In this document: piece after piece, positions 15,168-27,897 of the stretch
How positions within the stretch are numbered: position 1 is the first letter of the stretch
Layout: every line of letters starts with the position of its first letter
NCBI RefSeq assembly: GCF_002812485.1
Contig: NZ_CP025003.1
Coordinates: 4,712,001-4,776,000, forward strand
Direction: 5' to 3'
Length of the DNA stretch: 64,000 nt
Origin: Dickeya fangzhongdai
GTDB lineage: Bacteria > Pseudomonadota > Gammaproteobacteria > Enterobacterales > Enterobacteriaceae
Program-made: the position numbers and the translations under genes
The notes under the pieces: model-generated
The model's input: the letters and a program-made list of their open reading frames with translations, nothing else
What the model was told of the DNA's origin: nothing
Databases searched by the model: none

Positions 15168-15181
15168 CAACCGGTTTTTTG
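15153..15181 (+). terminator. sthA terminator overlapping its stop codon
   Basis: An 11-bp inverted repeat AACCGGTTGTT/AACAACCGGTT followed by TTTTTT. The left arm is the end of the sthA coding sequence and the loop contains the TAA stop. It also separates sthA from convergent oxyR. Confidence 0.85.
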
Positions 15182-15204
15182 ATAACGAATCGTTTTGGCT
15201 TTGA

Positions 15205-16122
15205 TTAATCAGACTGTTTTGACAGCTGTTCCATGTGGAGCTGCATGTGCTCGCGCACTGAATCGGCCAGTTGTTCATAACGGCCGCGCAACGGCGAGCC
15301 CGGACGATACACCAGCGCGATGGTGCGTTTGGGCTCCGGTTTGTAACAAGGCAAATAGCACACGCCGTCACGCACTCGTTCCCGCGGCACCGCCAGCGAC
15401 GGCAGCAGGGTAATACCGCTGCCCGCCGCTACCATGTTGCGCAGAGTTTCCAGACTGGTGGCGCGGAAATGGGTATCTTCGTCCGCGCCTGCCTGGAAAC
15501 AAAATCCCATCGCCTGATCGCGCAGGCAATGCCCGTCTTCCAGCATCAGCAGTTTTTCGCCCGACAAATCGGACATCGCCACCCGCTCGCGGTTCGCCCA
15601 GGGGTGATCCTGATAAATCGCCAGCTTCATCGGCTCGTCAAACAACGGCACTTCGATAAACGCTTCCGACTCTTTCACCATCGCCAGAATGGCGCAATCC
15701 AACTTGCCGCTGTCGAGCTGGGCCAGCAGTTGGTGAGTCTGGGCTTCATGCAGGTACATTTCCAGCTTCGGGAAAGTGCGGTGCAACATCGGGATAATCT
15801 GGGGCAGCAGATAAGGGCCGACCGTCGGGATCAGGCCGATATGCAGCGGACCGGACATGGTTTCGCCCTGCTGACTGGCCATCTCCTTCAGCACCTTCAC
15901 TTCACGCAATACGGTTCTGGCCTGCTCGACCAGCAGCAACCCCGCCTGAGTGAACAGGACTTTGCGGCTGGTTCTCTCCAGCAGCATCACCCCCAGTTCG
16001 TCTTCCAGTTTGCGGATCTGGCCGCTCAGCGTGGGCTGGCTGACGTGGCAGGAGTCCGCTGCGCGTCGAAAATGGCGATGCTCCGCCAATGCCACCAGAT
16101 ACTCTAAATCCCGAATATTCAT
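15205..16122 (-). CDS. oxyR: OxyR, hydrogen peroxide-sensing LysR regulator
   Basis: A 305-residue LysR-type activator. The redox-sensing cysteines sit at Cys199 (GHCLRDQ) and Cys208 (GFCF), exactly as in E. coli, where peroxide forms a disulfide between them. The HTH is at residues 15-40 (HFRRAADSCHVSQPTLSGQI). It is divergent from a peroxiredoxin-glutaredoxin gene, with an OxyR site between. In E. coli the divergent gene is the sRNA oxyS, which I do not see here. Confidence 0.97.
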   Translation of the reverse strand: MNIRDLEYLVALAEHRHFRRAADSCHVSQPTLSGQIRKLEDELGVMLLERTSRKVLFTQAGLLLVEQARTVLREVKVLKEMASQQGETMSGPLHIGLIPTVGPYLLPQIIPMLHRTFPKLEMYLHEAQTHQLLAQLDSGKLDCAILAMVKESEAFIEVPLFDEPMKLAIYQDHPWANRERVAMSDLSGEKLLMLEDGHCLRDQAMGFCFQAGADEDTHFRATSLETLRNMVAAGSGITLLPSLAVPRERVRDGVCYLPCYKPEPKRTIALVYRPGSPLRGRYEQLADSVREHMQLHMEQLSKQSD

Positions 16123-16143
16123 GCCCTGATTCCCCTAAACATG

Positions 16144-16180
16144 ATAGTCCCTAGCGATAGATAGGATAGCAACGAACGAT
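16144..16180. promoter_or_regulatory. OxyR binding site
   Basis: The sequence shows ATAG-N7-CGAT-N7-ATAG-N7-CGAT. The known OxyR motif is ATAG-N7-CTAT-N7-ATAG-N7-CTAT, so 14 of 16 specified bases match, with all spacings correct. It lies 21 bp before the oxyR start codon and about 105 bp before the divergent peroxiredoxin gene, suited to autorepression and activation respectively. Confidence 0.82.
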
Positions 16181-16284
16181 TAGTCCTATCAACATTTGAT
16201 AATGAATAATGTCCCTAACGAATCGAGTCCTGATCACTGACGGATTCAGCCAAACAGAACGTTTCGACTAGCAGGGACTGAAAA

Positions 16285-17016
16285 ATGTTTGTAAGCCAAG
16301 AAGGCAAGAAAATTCCGTCAGTAACTTTCCATACCCGTCAGGGGGATCAATGGGTTGACGTGACGACCGGGGAACTCTTCAACAACAAGACCGTGGTCGT
16401 CTTTTCCTTGCCAGGGGCCTTTACACCAACCTGCTCTTCCAGTCATTTGCCACGCTATAACGAGTTGGCTGCGGTATTCAAGCAATTTGGCGTGGATGCG
16501 GTTTTATGCGTATCTGTGAACGATACTTTTGTGATGAATGCCTGGAAAGCCGACCAAGACGCAGAAAACATTACGTTTATTCCCGATGGCAACGGCGAAT
16601 TCACCCGCGCCATGAACATGCTGGTCGAAAAAGCGGAACTGGGCTTCGGCCCCCGCTCCTGGCGCTACTCCATGCTGGTTCGTCACGGCGTGGTGGAGAA
16701 AATGTTTGTTGAACCCAACAAGCCGGGCGACCCGTTTGAAGTTTCCGACGCCGACACCATGCTGAAGTACCTTGCTCCTCACTATAAGGTTCAGGAATCT
16801 GTTTCACTGTTTACCAAACCCGGCTGCCCGTTTTGCGCCAAAGCCAAACAGTTGCTGCAGGATCGCGGTATTCAATACGAAGAAATCATGCTGGGTAAGG
16901 ATGCCACCACGGTGAGCCTGCGGGCGGTGACCGGGCGTAGCACCGTTCCCCAGGTATTCATGGGCGGCCGCCATATCGGCGGCAGCGAAGAACTCGAAAC
17001 ATTCCTGACCACATAA
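16285..17016 (+). CDS. Peroxiredoxin-glutaredoxin fusion protein
   Basis: A 243-residue hybrid thiol peroxidase. Residues about 1-160 are a Prx5-type peroxiredoxin with peroxidatic Cys in [14 protein letters not shown]. Residues about 170-243 are a glutaredoxin with CPFC ([11 protein letters not shown]), TVPQVF and GGSEEL glutathione-binding motifs. Such fusions (Haemophilus PGdx type) reduce peroxides using glutathione directly. The OxyR site and divergent oxyR strongly suggest peroxide induction. A good terminator follows. Confidence 0.94.
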   Translation: MFVSQEGKKIPSVTFHTRQGDQWVDVTTGELFNNKTVVVFSLPGAFTPTCSSSHLPRYNELAAVFKQFGVDAVLCVSVNDTFVMNAWKADQDAENITFIPDGNGEFTRAMNMLVEKAELGFGPRSWRYSMLVRHGVVEKMFVEPNKPGDPFEVSDADTMLKYLAPHYKVQESVSLFTKPGCPFCAKAKQLLQDRGIQYEEIMLGKDATTVSLRAVTGRSTVPQVFMGGRHIGGSEELETFLTT

Positions 17017-17041
17017 ATTTTTATAAAGCCAACGAAACTTT

Positions 17042-17067
17042 GGCGGGCTTCGGCCCGCCCTTTTTTT
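17042..17067 (+). terminator. Terminator of the peroxiredoxin-glutaredoxin gene
   Basis: GGCGGGC-TTCG-GCCCGCC followed by C and seven T. The UUCG tetraloop makes this a strong intrinsic terminator. Confidence 0.93.
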
Positions 17068-17135
17068 ATCTTCGAATAGCGCTTTTTATTTTCGAATATC
17101 GTTATTCACGCCAAACACTCCATGCCTTAAGCACG

Positions 17136-17167
17136 AATGCCCGCCCGGAGATATCCGGGCGGGCATT
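17136..17167 (-). terminator. Hairpin downstream of metF
   Basis: A perfect 14-bp stem (AATGCCCGCCCGGA and its complement) with a GATA loop, 24 bp past the metF stop. No T-tract follows on the minus strand, so it may act as a 3'-end stabiliser or transcript barrier rather than a classic terminator. Confidence 0.55.
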
Positions 17168-17190
17168 CAGCGCAATAATCGGCGAGGAAA

Positions 17191-18123
<933 letters not shown>

Positions 18124-18127
18124 CTAC

Positions 18128-18151
18128 AAACGTCTATACGTTTAGACGTCT
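18128..18151. promoter_or_regulatory. MetJ operator of metF
   Basis: Three adjacent 8-bp met boxes: AAACGTCT, ATACGTTT and AGACGTCT, against the consensus AGACGTCT (7, 6 and 8 matches). MetJ dimers bind such tandem boxes cooperatively with SAM. Confidence 0.88.
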
Positions 18152-18360
18152 ATATAGAAAATGACCGAATCCGCTTAAAGAGTCAACGCTTTTCAGCGCG
18201 ATAAATACTGATGTTTATTCATGCAAGATGAAGAAAATTCATGGTGGCGTACGGCAGGCCGTCATGCCTCATCACAGAAAAAACACACATGAAATGTAAG
18301 GGATGCACCCTCAGTATTGGCAAAAAACGCGGCCCTCGCCACTGGAGGAATCGAAGGCAT

Positions 18361-18385
18361 AAAAAAGCCCGCGGCTGCGGGCTTT
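18361..18385 (-). terminator. metBL operon terminator
   Basis: AAAGCCCGC/GCGGGCTTT stem with a four-base loop. On the minus strand it runs into a six-T tract 56 bp past the metL stop. The remaining 200 bp up to the metF boxes shows nothing I can name. Confidence 0.87.
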
Positions 18386-18441
18386 AAGACATGATGGCTA
18401 ACGCTGTCTGATTTCAACTGACGCGATTTCAACCGACACGA

Positions 18442-20877
18442 TTACAACAGTTGCGCCAACCGATTGAGATCCGACTGAATCGCCCCGGCCGTTACGTCGC
18501 GACCGGCTCCCGGGCCGCGAATCACCAGCGGGTTATCGCGATACCAGCGGCTTTCGATAGCGAACACGTTATCACACGGCAACAACGCCGCCAGCGGATG
18601 ATCCGCCCGCACGGCTTCCACGCCTACGCGCGCCTTGCCGTTGACATCGAAGCGGGCGACATAGCGCAGCACCAGCCCCATCTCGTTGGCGGCTTCCAGT
18701 CGCTGCAACATTTGCTGATTCAGCGGCTCGCCGTCTTCAAAGAACTGATCCACCGAACCGTTCTCGCATCCGGCAGGCACCAGCGATTCCACCCGCACCT
18801 GATTGGGCTCGATTTCATAACCCGCTTCGCGCGCCAGAATAACCAGCTTGCGCATCACATCCTGACCGGAAAGATCGACGCGCGGATCCGGCTCGGTCAA
18901 TCCCTGCTGCCAGGCTTGATCCACCAGTTCGGTAAAAGGCACCGTGCCGTCAAACTGCAGGAACAACCATGACAGCGTGCCGGAGAAGATACCGCTGATA
19001 GCCAGAATGCTATCGCCGCTTTCACGCAGGTCCCGTACCGCATAGTTCACCGGCAACCCGGCGCCAACGGTGGCGTTGTACAGCCAGTGACGCCCGGTTT
19101 TGGCGAACGCGTCGCGGATCTGCCGATAGTTGTCGCCGCCGGATGCGCCCGCCAGTTTGTTGGCGCTGATCACATGGAAACCATAGCTGGCGAAATCCAG
19201 ATAGAGATCGGCAACCGACTGGCTGGCGGTCACATCCAGCACCACCAAATCATCATACGGATGGGCGCGCATCCACAGGAACAGCTCATCGTCGTCACGT
19301 TCCTGCGCTTCATCGCCGAAGAAAGCCAGCACACGACTGGCGTCCAGCCCGTCGTAATTCAGCAGGCTACGGGAACTGTCCACCACGCCCGCCAGCGTGA
19401 ACTCAAAACCGGTGCGCGCCGAAATCAGGCTCTGCTCCCGGGCGAACAGCTCCAGCCAGCGCGAACCGATGTTGCCTTTGCCGAACAACACCAGCCCGAT
19501 GCGTTTTTCCGCCCGGAACAGCGAATGATGCAGACCGCGCACCAGATGCTCGGTCGGCCCTACACGCAGCACCGCCACCAGACTGATGTCGTCTTCCGCC
19601 TGCCAGACGAACTCAATCGGCTGGTCGCGCAGTTGCTGGTAGAAACGGTGGCTGTGCAGCGGGTTGCGGCAAACGCCCGCCCCCACCAGCGCCACCAGCG
19701 CCAGCCCTTCGCGCAGATGAAGCGATACCGGCAACGCCGCCTGCTCCAGCACCTGCCAGGCGCTATGCACCACTTCCGAGGTGTAGCACAGCTGCAGCAG
19801 GTTGCGATCCTGATGCACGCCCAGCGCCAGCGGCCGGATCTGGGATTTTTGCAACAACTGTTCGACGTCTTTGTGGGTGCGGGCAAAATCGTGCTCCGCC
19901 GGTACGCCAATCTCAATCAGACAAACATCATCATGACTGGTGACAATCTTGGCGCCGGTGCCGGAGGCCAGCACGCGCTCAATGCGGGTCGACCCTTGTT
20001 CAGGTTGGTAGCTGCAGCGCAATTGCAGATCGATATCGCTGCCGGAAACCGGCTGCAGGGTGCGGGCATGCAATACCGGCGCCGCCAGACGGGCCAGCTC
20101 GCTGGCTTCATCCAGCCGCAGCAGCGGCAACAGGCAGGCGTCTTTCACCTTACGCGGGTCAGCGCTGTAGACGCCGGCCACGTCGCTCCAGATGGTGACG
20201 CGCTCGACGCCAGCCAGCGCGCCAATCTGCGTAGCGGAATAGTCGCTGCCGTTACGGCCCAGCAGGACGGTTTCGCCTGCGTCGTTACTACTGATAAAAC
20301 CGGTAATCACCAGACGCTGCCCGGCATGCTGGGTCAGCAGTTGTTGCAACAGCGGCCAGGAACGACCTTCATCGACCTGCGGCTGCGCCGCACGCTCGGC
20401 GCGCAGGAAGGTACGCGCATCCAGCCAGGCGGCAGGCAGTTTTTTCTGATTCAATACCGCCGCCATCAAACGGGCGGACCAGATTTCGCCGTGCCCGACC
20501 ACCTCGGCGTAGGCGGCGTCGGTGAGCTTGCCATCCAGCAACGCGGCCAGACGTTCCAGATCGCGAATGAATTCATTGATAAGCGGCGCTGCCGTTTCGG
20601 CCGGCAGCAAACCGGAAATCAGCTCGCTTTGATAACGGCGCAGCGACTGTTGTACCTGATGGGCGGAAATCCGGTCCGACTGGCTGAGGTTTAACCAGCT
20701 GATCAACTGGTTGGTGGTGCTGCCCGCCGCCGATACCACCATCAAATCGCCCGCCTGGCTGTAATCCGCCATGATGCCGGCGACGCGCTGATAACATTTC
20801 ACATCAGCCAGGCTGCTGCCGCCGAATTTGTGCAGTTGCCGTCCCTTCACGGCCGCTGCTATCCCTAACGCACTCAT
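18442..20877 (-). CDS. metL: Bifunctional aspartokinase II / homoserine dehydrogenase II
   Basis: An 811-residue fusion catalysing the first and third steps from aspartate to homoserine. The N-terminal kinase has KFGGSSLADV and the NGSDYSA nucleotide-site motif; the region around 310-450 is the linker with degenerate regulatory domains. The C-terminal dehydrogenase starts near LVLFGKGNIGSRWLELF (NAD(P) fold) and has the NKLAGASGGDNY segment. The E. coli enzyme is 810 residues and is controlled at transcription rather than by feedback. It starts 2 bp after the metB stop, so the two are translationally coupled. Confidence 0.97.
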   Translation of the reverse strand: MSALGIAAAVKGRQLHKFGGSSLADVKCYQRVAGIMADYSQAGDLMVVSAAGSTTNQLISWLNLSQSDRISAHQVQQSLRRYQSELISGLLPAETAAPLINEFIRDLERLAALLDGKLTDAAYAEVVGHGEIWSARLMAAVLNQKKLPAAWLDARTFLRAERAAQPQVDEGRSWPLLQQLLTQHAGQRLVITGFISSNDAGETVLLGRNGSDYSATQIGALAGVERVTIWSDVAGVYSADPRKVKDACLLPLLRLDEASELARLAAPVLHARTLQPVSGSDIDLQLRCSYQPEQGSTRIERVLASGTGAKIVTSHDDVCLIEIGVPAEHDFARTHKDVEQLLQKSQIRPLALGVHQDRNLLQLCYTSEVVHSAWQVLEQAALPVSLHLREGLALVALVGAGVCRNPLHSHRFYQQLRDQPIEFVWQAEDDISLVAVLRVGPTEHLVRGLHHSLFRAEKRIGLVLFGKGNIGSRWLELFAREQSLISARTGFEFTLAGVVDSSRSLLNYDGLDASRVLAFFGDEAQERDDDELFLWMRAHPYDDLVVLDVTASQSVADLYLDFASYGFHVISANKLAGASGGDNYRQIRDAFAKTGRHWLYNATVGAGLPVNYAVRDLRESGDSILAISGIFSGTLSWLFLQFDGTVPFTELVDQAWQQGLTEPDPRVDLSGQDVMRKLVILAREAGYEIEPNQVRVESLVPAGCENGSVDQFFEDGEPLNQQMLQRLEAANEMGLVLRYVARFDVNGKARVGVEAVRADHPLAALLPCDNVFAIESRWYRDNPLVIRGPGAGRDVTAGAIQSDLNRLAQLL

Positions 20878-20879
20878 TG

Positions 20880-22040
20880 TTACCTCTTGGCTGCTGCCTG
20901 AAATGCTCTGTCCAGATCGGCAACCAGATCGTCGCCGTCCTCAATGCCGACAGAAATACGCAATAACGTCTCCGAGATACCGGCGGCGGCGCGCGCTTCC
21001 GGCGCCATGCCGGCGTGGGTCATGGTAGCCGCGTGAGAAATCAGGCTCTCTACGCCGCCCAGCGATTCCGCCAGCGTGAACAATTCCAGTGCGGCCAGAA
21101 AACGGCGCAGGGTACCTTCATCGCCATCCAGCTCAAAACTCAGCATCGCGCCAAAACCGGACTGCTGCCGACGGGCAATCTCATGACCGGCATTCTCGGG
21201 TAAAGACGGATGATACAACGCTTTCACCAGCGGCTGATGCCGCAAATACTCCACAATTTGCAGCGCATTCTTCTGCGCGAGCGTCATACGCGGCGACAGC
21301 GTGCGCAGACCGCGCAGCAACAGGTAGCTGTCAAAGGCCGCGCCGGTCACGCCGATGTTGTTGGCCCACCAGGCCAGCTCCGTCACCACCGCTGGATCGC
21401 GGGCGATAACCGCGCCGGCTACCACGTCCGAATGACCATTGAGGTATTTGGTGCAAGAGTGCACCACCAGATCCGCCCCCAGCTTCAGCGGATTTTGCAA
21501 CGCCGGGCTCAGGAAGGTGTTATCCACCACGCTCACTGCGCCCGCGTCGCGCGCCGCCTGACAGATAGCCGCGATATCCACCACGCGCAGCAGCGGGTTG
21601 CTGGGACTTTCCACCAGCACCAGCTTCGGTTTTTCCGCCAGCGCCGCCTGCAGTTCGGCCGCATTGCCCTGATCGACGAATTTCACCCGGTAGGCGCCAC
21701 GTTTGCTCAGGCTGTCGAACAAACGGTAGCTGCCGCCGTAGCAATCGAGCGGAGCCACCAACAGGTCGCCAGGCCGCAAAAACACCGTACAGACCAGCAG
21801 AATCGCCGACATGCCGCTGCTGGTCATGACCGCGCCCGCGCCCCCCTCCAGTTCCGCCAGCGCGCGTTGAACCACATCACGGGTCGGGTTGCCGCGCCGG
21901 GAATAGTCGTGCGCTCTGGGTTCATTAAAGCCGGTGAAATTGTAGGTGCTGGAGAGATGAATCGGGGGAACAACGCAACCGAACTGCTCGTCATTGTTTA
22001 ACCCACTGCGGACTGCGATAGTAGCCTGTTTACGCGTCAT
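20880..22040 (-). CDS. metB: Cystathionine gamma-synthase
   Basis: A 386-residue PLP enzyme that joins O-succinylhomoserine and cysteine to cystathionine. The PLP lysine lies in HSCTKYLNGHSD, and the SNPLLRVVDI substrate-site region is conserved. The length equals E. coli MetB. It is the first gene of the metBL operon and divergent from metJ, with met boxes in between. Confidence 0.97.
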   Translation of the reverse strand: MTRKQATIAVRSGLNNDEQFGCVVPPIHLSSTYNFTGFNEPRAHDYSRRGNPTRDVVQRALAELEGGAGAVMTSSGMSAILLVCTVFLRPGDLLVAPLDCYGGSYRLFDSLSKRGAYRVKFVDQGNAAELQAALAEKPKLVLVESPSNPLLRVVDIAAICQAARDAGAVSVVDNTFLSPALQNPLKLGADLVVHSCTKYLNGHSDVVAGAVIARDPAVVTELAWWANNIGVTGAAFDSYLLLRGLRTLSPRMTLAQKNALQIVEYLRHQPLVKALYHPSLPENAGHEIARRQQSGFGAMLSFELDGDEGTLRRFLAALELFTLAESLGGVESLISHAATMTHAGMAPEARAAAGISETLLRISVGIEDGDDLVADLDRAFQAAAKR

Positions 22041-22101
22041 CGGTGCTTTTCCTGACTGGAGGACTGAGGTAAAGAGATTAAAGAGTAAACCCGGACGATA
22101 T

Positions 22102-22133
22102 AGACGTCAATACATCTGGACTTCTAAACTTCT
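22102..22133. promoter_or_regulatory. MetJ operator between metB and metJ
   Basis: Four consecutive 8-bp units AGACGTCA, ATACATCT, GGACTTCT and AAACTTCT match the met box AGACGTCT at 7, 6, 6 and 6 positions. A weaker fifth unit follows. The site can serve both divergent promoters (autoregulation of metJ and repression of metBL). Confidence 0.85.
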
Positions 22134-22228
22134 TTGCGTATAGATTGAGCATCCCTATAATAATCGTTAGAATTATGGTGTTTTGTGCCAGTGACTGTTT
22201 TTATCACGATCAATATTTAAGGTATCCC

Positions 22229-22546
22229 ATGGCTGAGTGGAATGGCGAATACGTAAGCCCATACGCTGAACACGGCAAGAAGAGTGAGCAGGTTAAGAAG
22301 ATCACCGTATCTATCCCTTTGAAGGTACTGAAGATACTGACAGACGAGCGTACCCGTCGTCAGGTCAACAACCTGCGTCACGCAACCAATAGCGAGTTAC
22401 TGTGTGAGGCGTTTTTGCACGCTTTTACCGGCCAACCCTTACCGAATGATGACGACCTGCGTAAAGAACGCGGCGACGAAATTCCCGATGCCGCCAAGGC
22501 AATTATGCGTGAGATGGGGATCGACCCGGATACGTGGGAATACTAA
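22229..22546 (+). CDS. metJ: MetJ, methionine regulon repressor
   Basis: A 105-residue ribbon-helix-helix repressor that uses SAM as corepressor. [18 protein letters not shown] forms the DNA-reading beta strand and helix A. It is almost identical to E. coli MetJ in length and sequence. The start MAEWNGEY at 22229 follows AAGG at a suitable distance; the frame is open upstream but the extra residues have no counterpart. Confidence 0.98.
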   Translation: MAEWNGEYVSPYAEHGKKSEQVKKITVSIPLKVLKILTDERTRRQVNNLRHATNSELLCEAFLHAFTGQPLPNDDDLRKERGDEIPDAAKAIMREMGIDPDTWEY

Positions 22547-22587
22547 ATCACCCGTTTGGAGCGGATGGGAAAAAACATCAGAAACAA

Positions 22588-22615
22588 CAAAGGCACCCGC
22601 AGGTGCCTTTGTTTT
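22588..22615 (+). terminator. Bidirectional terminator between metJ and rpmE
   Basis: Stem CAAAGGCACC/GGTGCCTTTG followed by TTTT on the plus strand, and on the minus strand by TTGTTGTTT. It serves metJ and probably convergent rpmE. Confidence 0.88.
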
Positions 22616-22679
22616 GGACGGAAAACAGTTTTGGCTGGAAAAACAGTTAACCGGTTTTCCGCCCCGGTGCAAAAACCAA

Positions 22680-22895
22680 TTATTTTTTGGTGCCCGGGAC
22701 GCTGAAGCGTTTGTTGAAACGCTCAACACGACCACCGGTGTCAACGACACGCTGTTTGCCGGTGAAGAACGGGTGGCAAGCGCCGCACACGTCCAGGTTC
22801 AGGTCATGAGCAGCAGTGGAACGGGTTTTGATGACGTTACCGCAAGAGCAAGTAGCGGTAATTTCAACGTAATTCGGGTGAATACCTTCTTTCAT
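22680..22895 (-). CDS. rpmE: 50S ribosomal protein L31, zinc-binding form
   Basis: A 71-residue ribosomal protein bridging the subunits. Cys16, Cys18, Cys37 and Cys40 form the zinc site of the C+ type; in bacteria with a zinc-free paralogue (YkgM) this form is replaced under zinc limitation. It is collinear with E. coli RpmE. It is divergent from priA, as in E. coli. Confidence 0.97.
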   Translation of the reverse strand: MKEGIHPNYVEITATCSCGNVIKTRSTAAHDLNLDVCGACHPFFTGKQRVVDTGGRVERFNKRFSVPGTKK

Positions 22896-23134
22896 GGGAA
22901 ACCTCTGTTTAAGGCCGTGTCGCTATCCAGCCCTGTTCCGCCAGACACCACACGAAGTTGAGTGAAATGTTCTTTACACCACAAGGTATAAAGGCGGCGG
23001 ATCATACAGAAATTAACCACCCGATGCAATTGGATCCGTGCGGACTCGCCGCCCCGGATAAACAAGATGGCGCGCAAGATTGCACAACGCATCCGCGCAC
23101 AGTACCGTGACGGCAGACAAACCCTCATGCATGA

Positions 23135-25369
<2,235 letters not shown>

Positions 25370-25396
25370 GCCGATTCTGAGCCGCCGGAATATCTG

Positions 25397-25420
25397 ATGC
25401 CAGCAGCAGCGGCATTTTTT
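25397..25420 (+). terminator. Putative priA terminator
   Basis: A short ATGCC/GGCAT stem with a loop of AGC repeats, followed by TTTTTT. The remaining stretch to cytR (25421-25804) shows no gene that I can support; it should hold the cytR promoter. Confidence 0.55.
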
Positions 25421-25804
25421 GCGAACAGCCCCGAGAAACAGATAATTCAGGCTGCGCCTGCGTAAATTATTCGATAAATATTGAATGCAATCTGTTAAGA
25501 GTGATGGCGGAAGCAGTATGCTGATCAGGCGGTTGGCACAACACCGGACGCCAGGCGCCGGGGTGACAACCCGCCACCCAGTGCTATACCTGTGCATAGG
25601 GCTCCCGATACCGTCGCCGCCCGCACGGAGCATGTCCGGTCGGGAACCCTGAACCATACGATACTTCACGACAGCACCGCCTGGTCATGCCGCGTTTCAT
25701 GACGGCGCATGGCAAAATCAGACATCCTGAAAAACGGTGGCCGGCCTTTGATAGCGGTCCCTTGACTACGGCGCCAGTAAACGCTGACGCAAGGAGGAAA
25801 TGCG

Positions 25805-26875
25805 TTGGAGCAGAAAAAATTCATCCCGCCCGCAACGATGAAAGACGTTGCCGACCAGGCCGGCGTATCCACCGCAACGGTGTCCCGCGCCTTGACCAAT
25901 CCTGAGAAGGTGTCGGCCACCACCCGCCAAAAGGTGGAGCAGGCCGCGCTGGCGGTGGGATACTCTGCACAAAATCTTGCCCGTAATATGAAACGGCATG
26001 AGTCGAGAACGATTCTGGCGCTCGTTCCCGATATCTGCGATCCCTTTTTCACCGAAATGCTGCGCGGTATTGAGGAAACGGCGGCGGAACGCGGCTATCT
26101 GGTACTGATTGGCGATTGCGCCCACCAGCGCAAAACGGAAAAGACCTTTCTGGACCTGATCACTACCCGGCAGATCGACGGCATTCTGCTGCTGGGCTCG
26201 CAGCTGCCGTTTGATGCCGGCAAGGACGAACGCCGTCATCTGCCGCCGATGGTGATGGCAAATGAGTTCGCCCCTGAGCTGGATATGCCCACCGTACACA
26301 TCGATAACCTGACCGCGGCGTTCGAGGCCGTCAGTTATCTCAATCAGCTGGGGCACCGGCGCATCGCCTGTATCGCCGGTCCGGAACAGATTCCGATCAG
26401 CGAATACCGGCTACAGGGCTATATTCAGGCGTTACGCCGCTGCGGGCTGGTGATCGACAACCAGTACATCGTGCGCGGCGACTTCAGCTATGACACCGGT
26501 TCCCGCGGCCTGATACGGTTGATGTCGCACCCCACGCCGCCCACCGCGATTTTCTGCCACTGCGACGTCATGGCGCTGGGGGCGCTGACGCAGGCGCGCA
26601 AAATGGGGCTGGACGTGCCGCGTGACCTGTCGCTGGTCGGGTTCGATGACATCGCGCAGGCCAGCCACTGCTTTCCGGCGCTGACCACCGTTTCCCAGCC
26701 GCGCTACGATATCGGTCGCGAAGCCATGCTATTGCTGCTGGCTCAATTGCAGCAACACAAGGTCCAGCGGGGGTCGCGGCTGATATCCAGCCAGCTGATT
26801 ATCCGCGACAGCACCGCCGCGCCGTCTCTGCGTGTTACAGGCTTTAAGAATTCCGGTGCTGGTCAAACATTTTAG
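25805..26875 (+). CDS. cytR: CytR, LacI-family regulator of nucleoside uptake and catabolism
   Basis: A 356-residue LacI-type repressor. HTH TMKDVADQAGVSTATVSRAL at residues 11-30, then a hinge and a periplasmic-binding-like effector domain (MVMANEFAPELDMPTVHIDNLTAA). E. coli CytR binds cytidine and acts with CRP on deo, udp, cdd and others. The start is a TTG at 25805 with a strong AAGGAGG 7 bp upstream; this gives an N-terminus in register with E. coli, so the non-ATG start is well supported. Confidence 0.95.
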   Translation: MEQKKFIPPATMKDVADQAGVSTATVSRALTNPEKVSATTRQKVEQAALAVGYSAQNLARNMKRHESRTILALVPDICDPFFTEMLRGIEETAAERGYLVLIGDCAHQRKTEKTFLDLITTRQIDGILLLGSQLPFDAGKDERRHLPPMVMANEFAPELDMPTVHIDNLTAAFEAVSYLNQLGHRRIACIAGPEQIPISEYRLQGYIQALRRCGLVIDNQYIVRGDFSYDTGSRGLIRLMSHPTPPTAIFCHCDVMALGALTQARKMGLDVPRDLSLVGFDDIAQASHCFPALTTVSQPRYDIGREAMLLLLAQLQQHKVQRGSRLISSQLIIRDSTAAPSLRVTGFKNSGAGQTF

Positions 26876-26926
26876 GGTTCAGTAACATGGCGACCTGTTA
26901 CTTATTTTTTTCGCAACGAAACGATT

Positions 26927-27859
26927 GTGGCACAACGAGACTATGTCAGCCGGGGGCGTTCTGGAACGCGCCGGAAAAAAACATCCAGCCGGAAACGAGG
27001 CGGGTCCTCGGGCGCATCCAAGACGATGATAGCGCTGGCCGTTGCCGTGCTGGTCACGTTTGCCGGCGGACTCTATTTTATCGCCCACAATAAGCCGGAC
27101 GAATCGCCGGTCCTGCCGCATCAGGGGACCAAAGGCAACGGGTTGCCGCCTAAACCGGAAGAGCGCTGGCGTTATATCAAGGAACTGGAAAACCGGCAGA
27201 TTGGCGTTGCTTCGCCGACCGAACCCTCGGCGGGCGGAGAAATCCAGTCGACGGGCCAACTTACCGATGAACAGCGGCAACTGCTGGAGCAGATGCAGTC
27301 GGACATGAAACGCCAGCCGACCACGCTGACGGAAGTGCCCTACAACGATCAAAGCCAGATGCCGGCCCGCTCGGTAGCGCCCAGGCCGCAGACGGTCGTG
27401 CCGATCGTGCCCAATACCAGCACCATGACGCCGCCGACGCCGCCGCGTACCACGACTGCCGTTCCGGCGGCCAGCCAGCATCATACGACCCAGGCGACGA
27501 CGCCACCGGCACAGACGGCGCAGAAACCGGTGCAGACAGAGCCCCGTAAAGAGGCCGTCAAAACTGAAACGGCAGCCAAAGAAACCGCCAAAGCCGACAG
27601 CAAGACAGCAGAGAACACCAAGCCAGAGAAAGAACAACGCTGGATGGTGCAATGCGGTTCGTTCAAAACAGCGGAGCCTGCCGAATCGGTAAGAGCGGAA
27701 CTGGCGTTTGCCGGCGTCGAAAGCCGTATCGCCAGCAGCGGCGGCTGGCATCGGATTATGCTCGGGCCGTACAACAGCCGTACCGTGGCCGACAAAATGG
27801 CACAAAAACTCAAAGGCATGGGGCAATCCAACTGCATCCCGTTAGCCAGCGGGGGTTGA
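26927..27859 (+). CDS. ftsN: FtsN, essential cell division protein
   Basis: A 310-residue bitopic division protein that triggers septal peptidoglycan synthesis through FtsA and FtsQLB-FtsWI. Short basic cytoplasmic part (binds FtsA), one TM (about 34-54), juxtamembrane helix [21 protein letters not shown] that carries the essential activating region, a low-complexity Thr/Pro/Ala-rich linker (140-235) much diverged from the Gln-rich one in E. coli, and a C-terminal SPOR domain with two cysteines (MVQCGSF, SNCIPL) that pair in E. coli. The start is GTG, as in E. coli. Confidence 0.95.
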   Translation: MAQRDYVSRGRSGTRRKKTSSRKRGGSSGASKTMIALAVAVLVTFAGGLYFIAHNKPDESPVLPHQGTKGNGLPPKPEERWRYIKELENRQIGVASPTEPSAGGEIQSTGQLTDEQRQLLEQMQSDMKRQPTTLTEVPYNDQSQMPARSVAPRPQTVVPIVPNTSTMTPPTPPRTTTAVPAASQHHTTQATTPPAQTAQKPVQTEPRKEAVKTETAAKETAKADSKTAENTKPEKEQRWMVQCGSFKTAEPAESVRAELAFAGVESRIASSGGWHRIMLGPYNSRTVADKMAQKLKGMGQSNCIPLASGG

Positions 27860-27883
27860 AAACCCCCCGCCCCTCCCCCATGT
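27855..27883 (+). promoter_or_regulatory. Sigma-32 (heat shock) promoter of hslVU
   Basis: GTTGAAA (27855-27861), 14-bp gap, CCCCATGT (27876-27883). The sigma-32 consensus is CTTGAAA-N11-16-CCCCATNT, so nearly every base matches. The -35 element overlaps the ftsN stop codon. E. coli hslVU is likewise a heat shock operon. Confidence 0.88.
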
Positions 27884-27897
27884 TTATCGTCAATATG

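Noticed and set aside
16123..16284. oxyS small RNA in the oxyR divergent region
   Set aside because: The gap is only 162 bp and is occupied by the OxyR site and the promoter of the peroxiredoxin-glutaredoxin gene; no terminator-ended RNA is visible.
19087..20694. 535-codon plus-strand open frame opposite metL
   Set aside because: It is a shadow of the GC-rich metL coding strand, with biased Gln/Arg/His composition and no recognisable domain or ribosome binding site.
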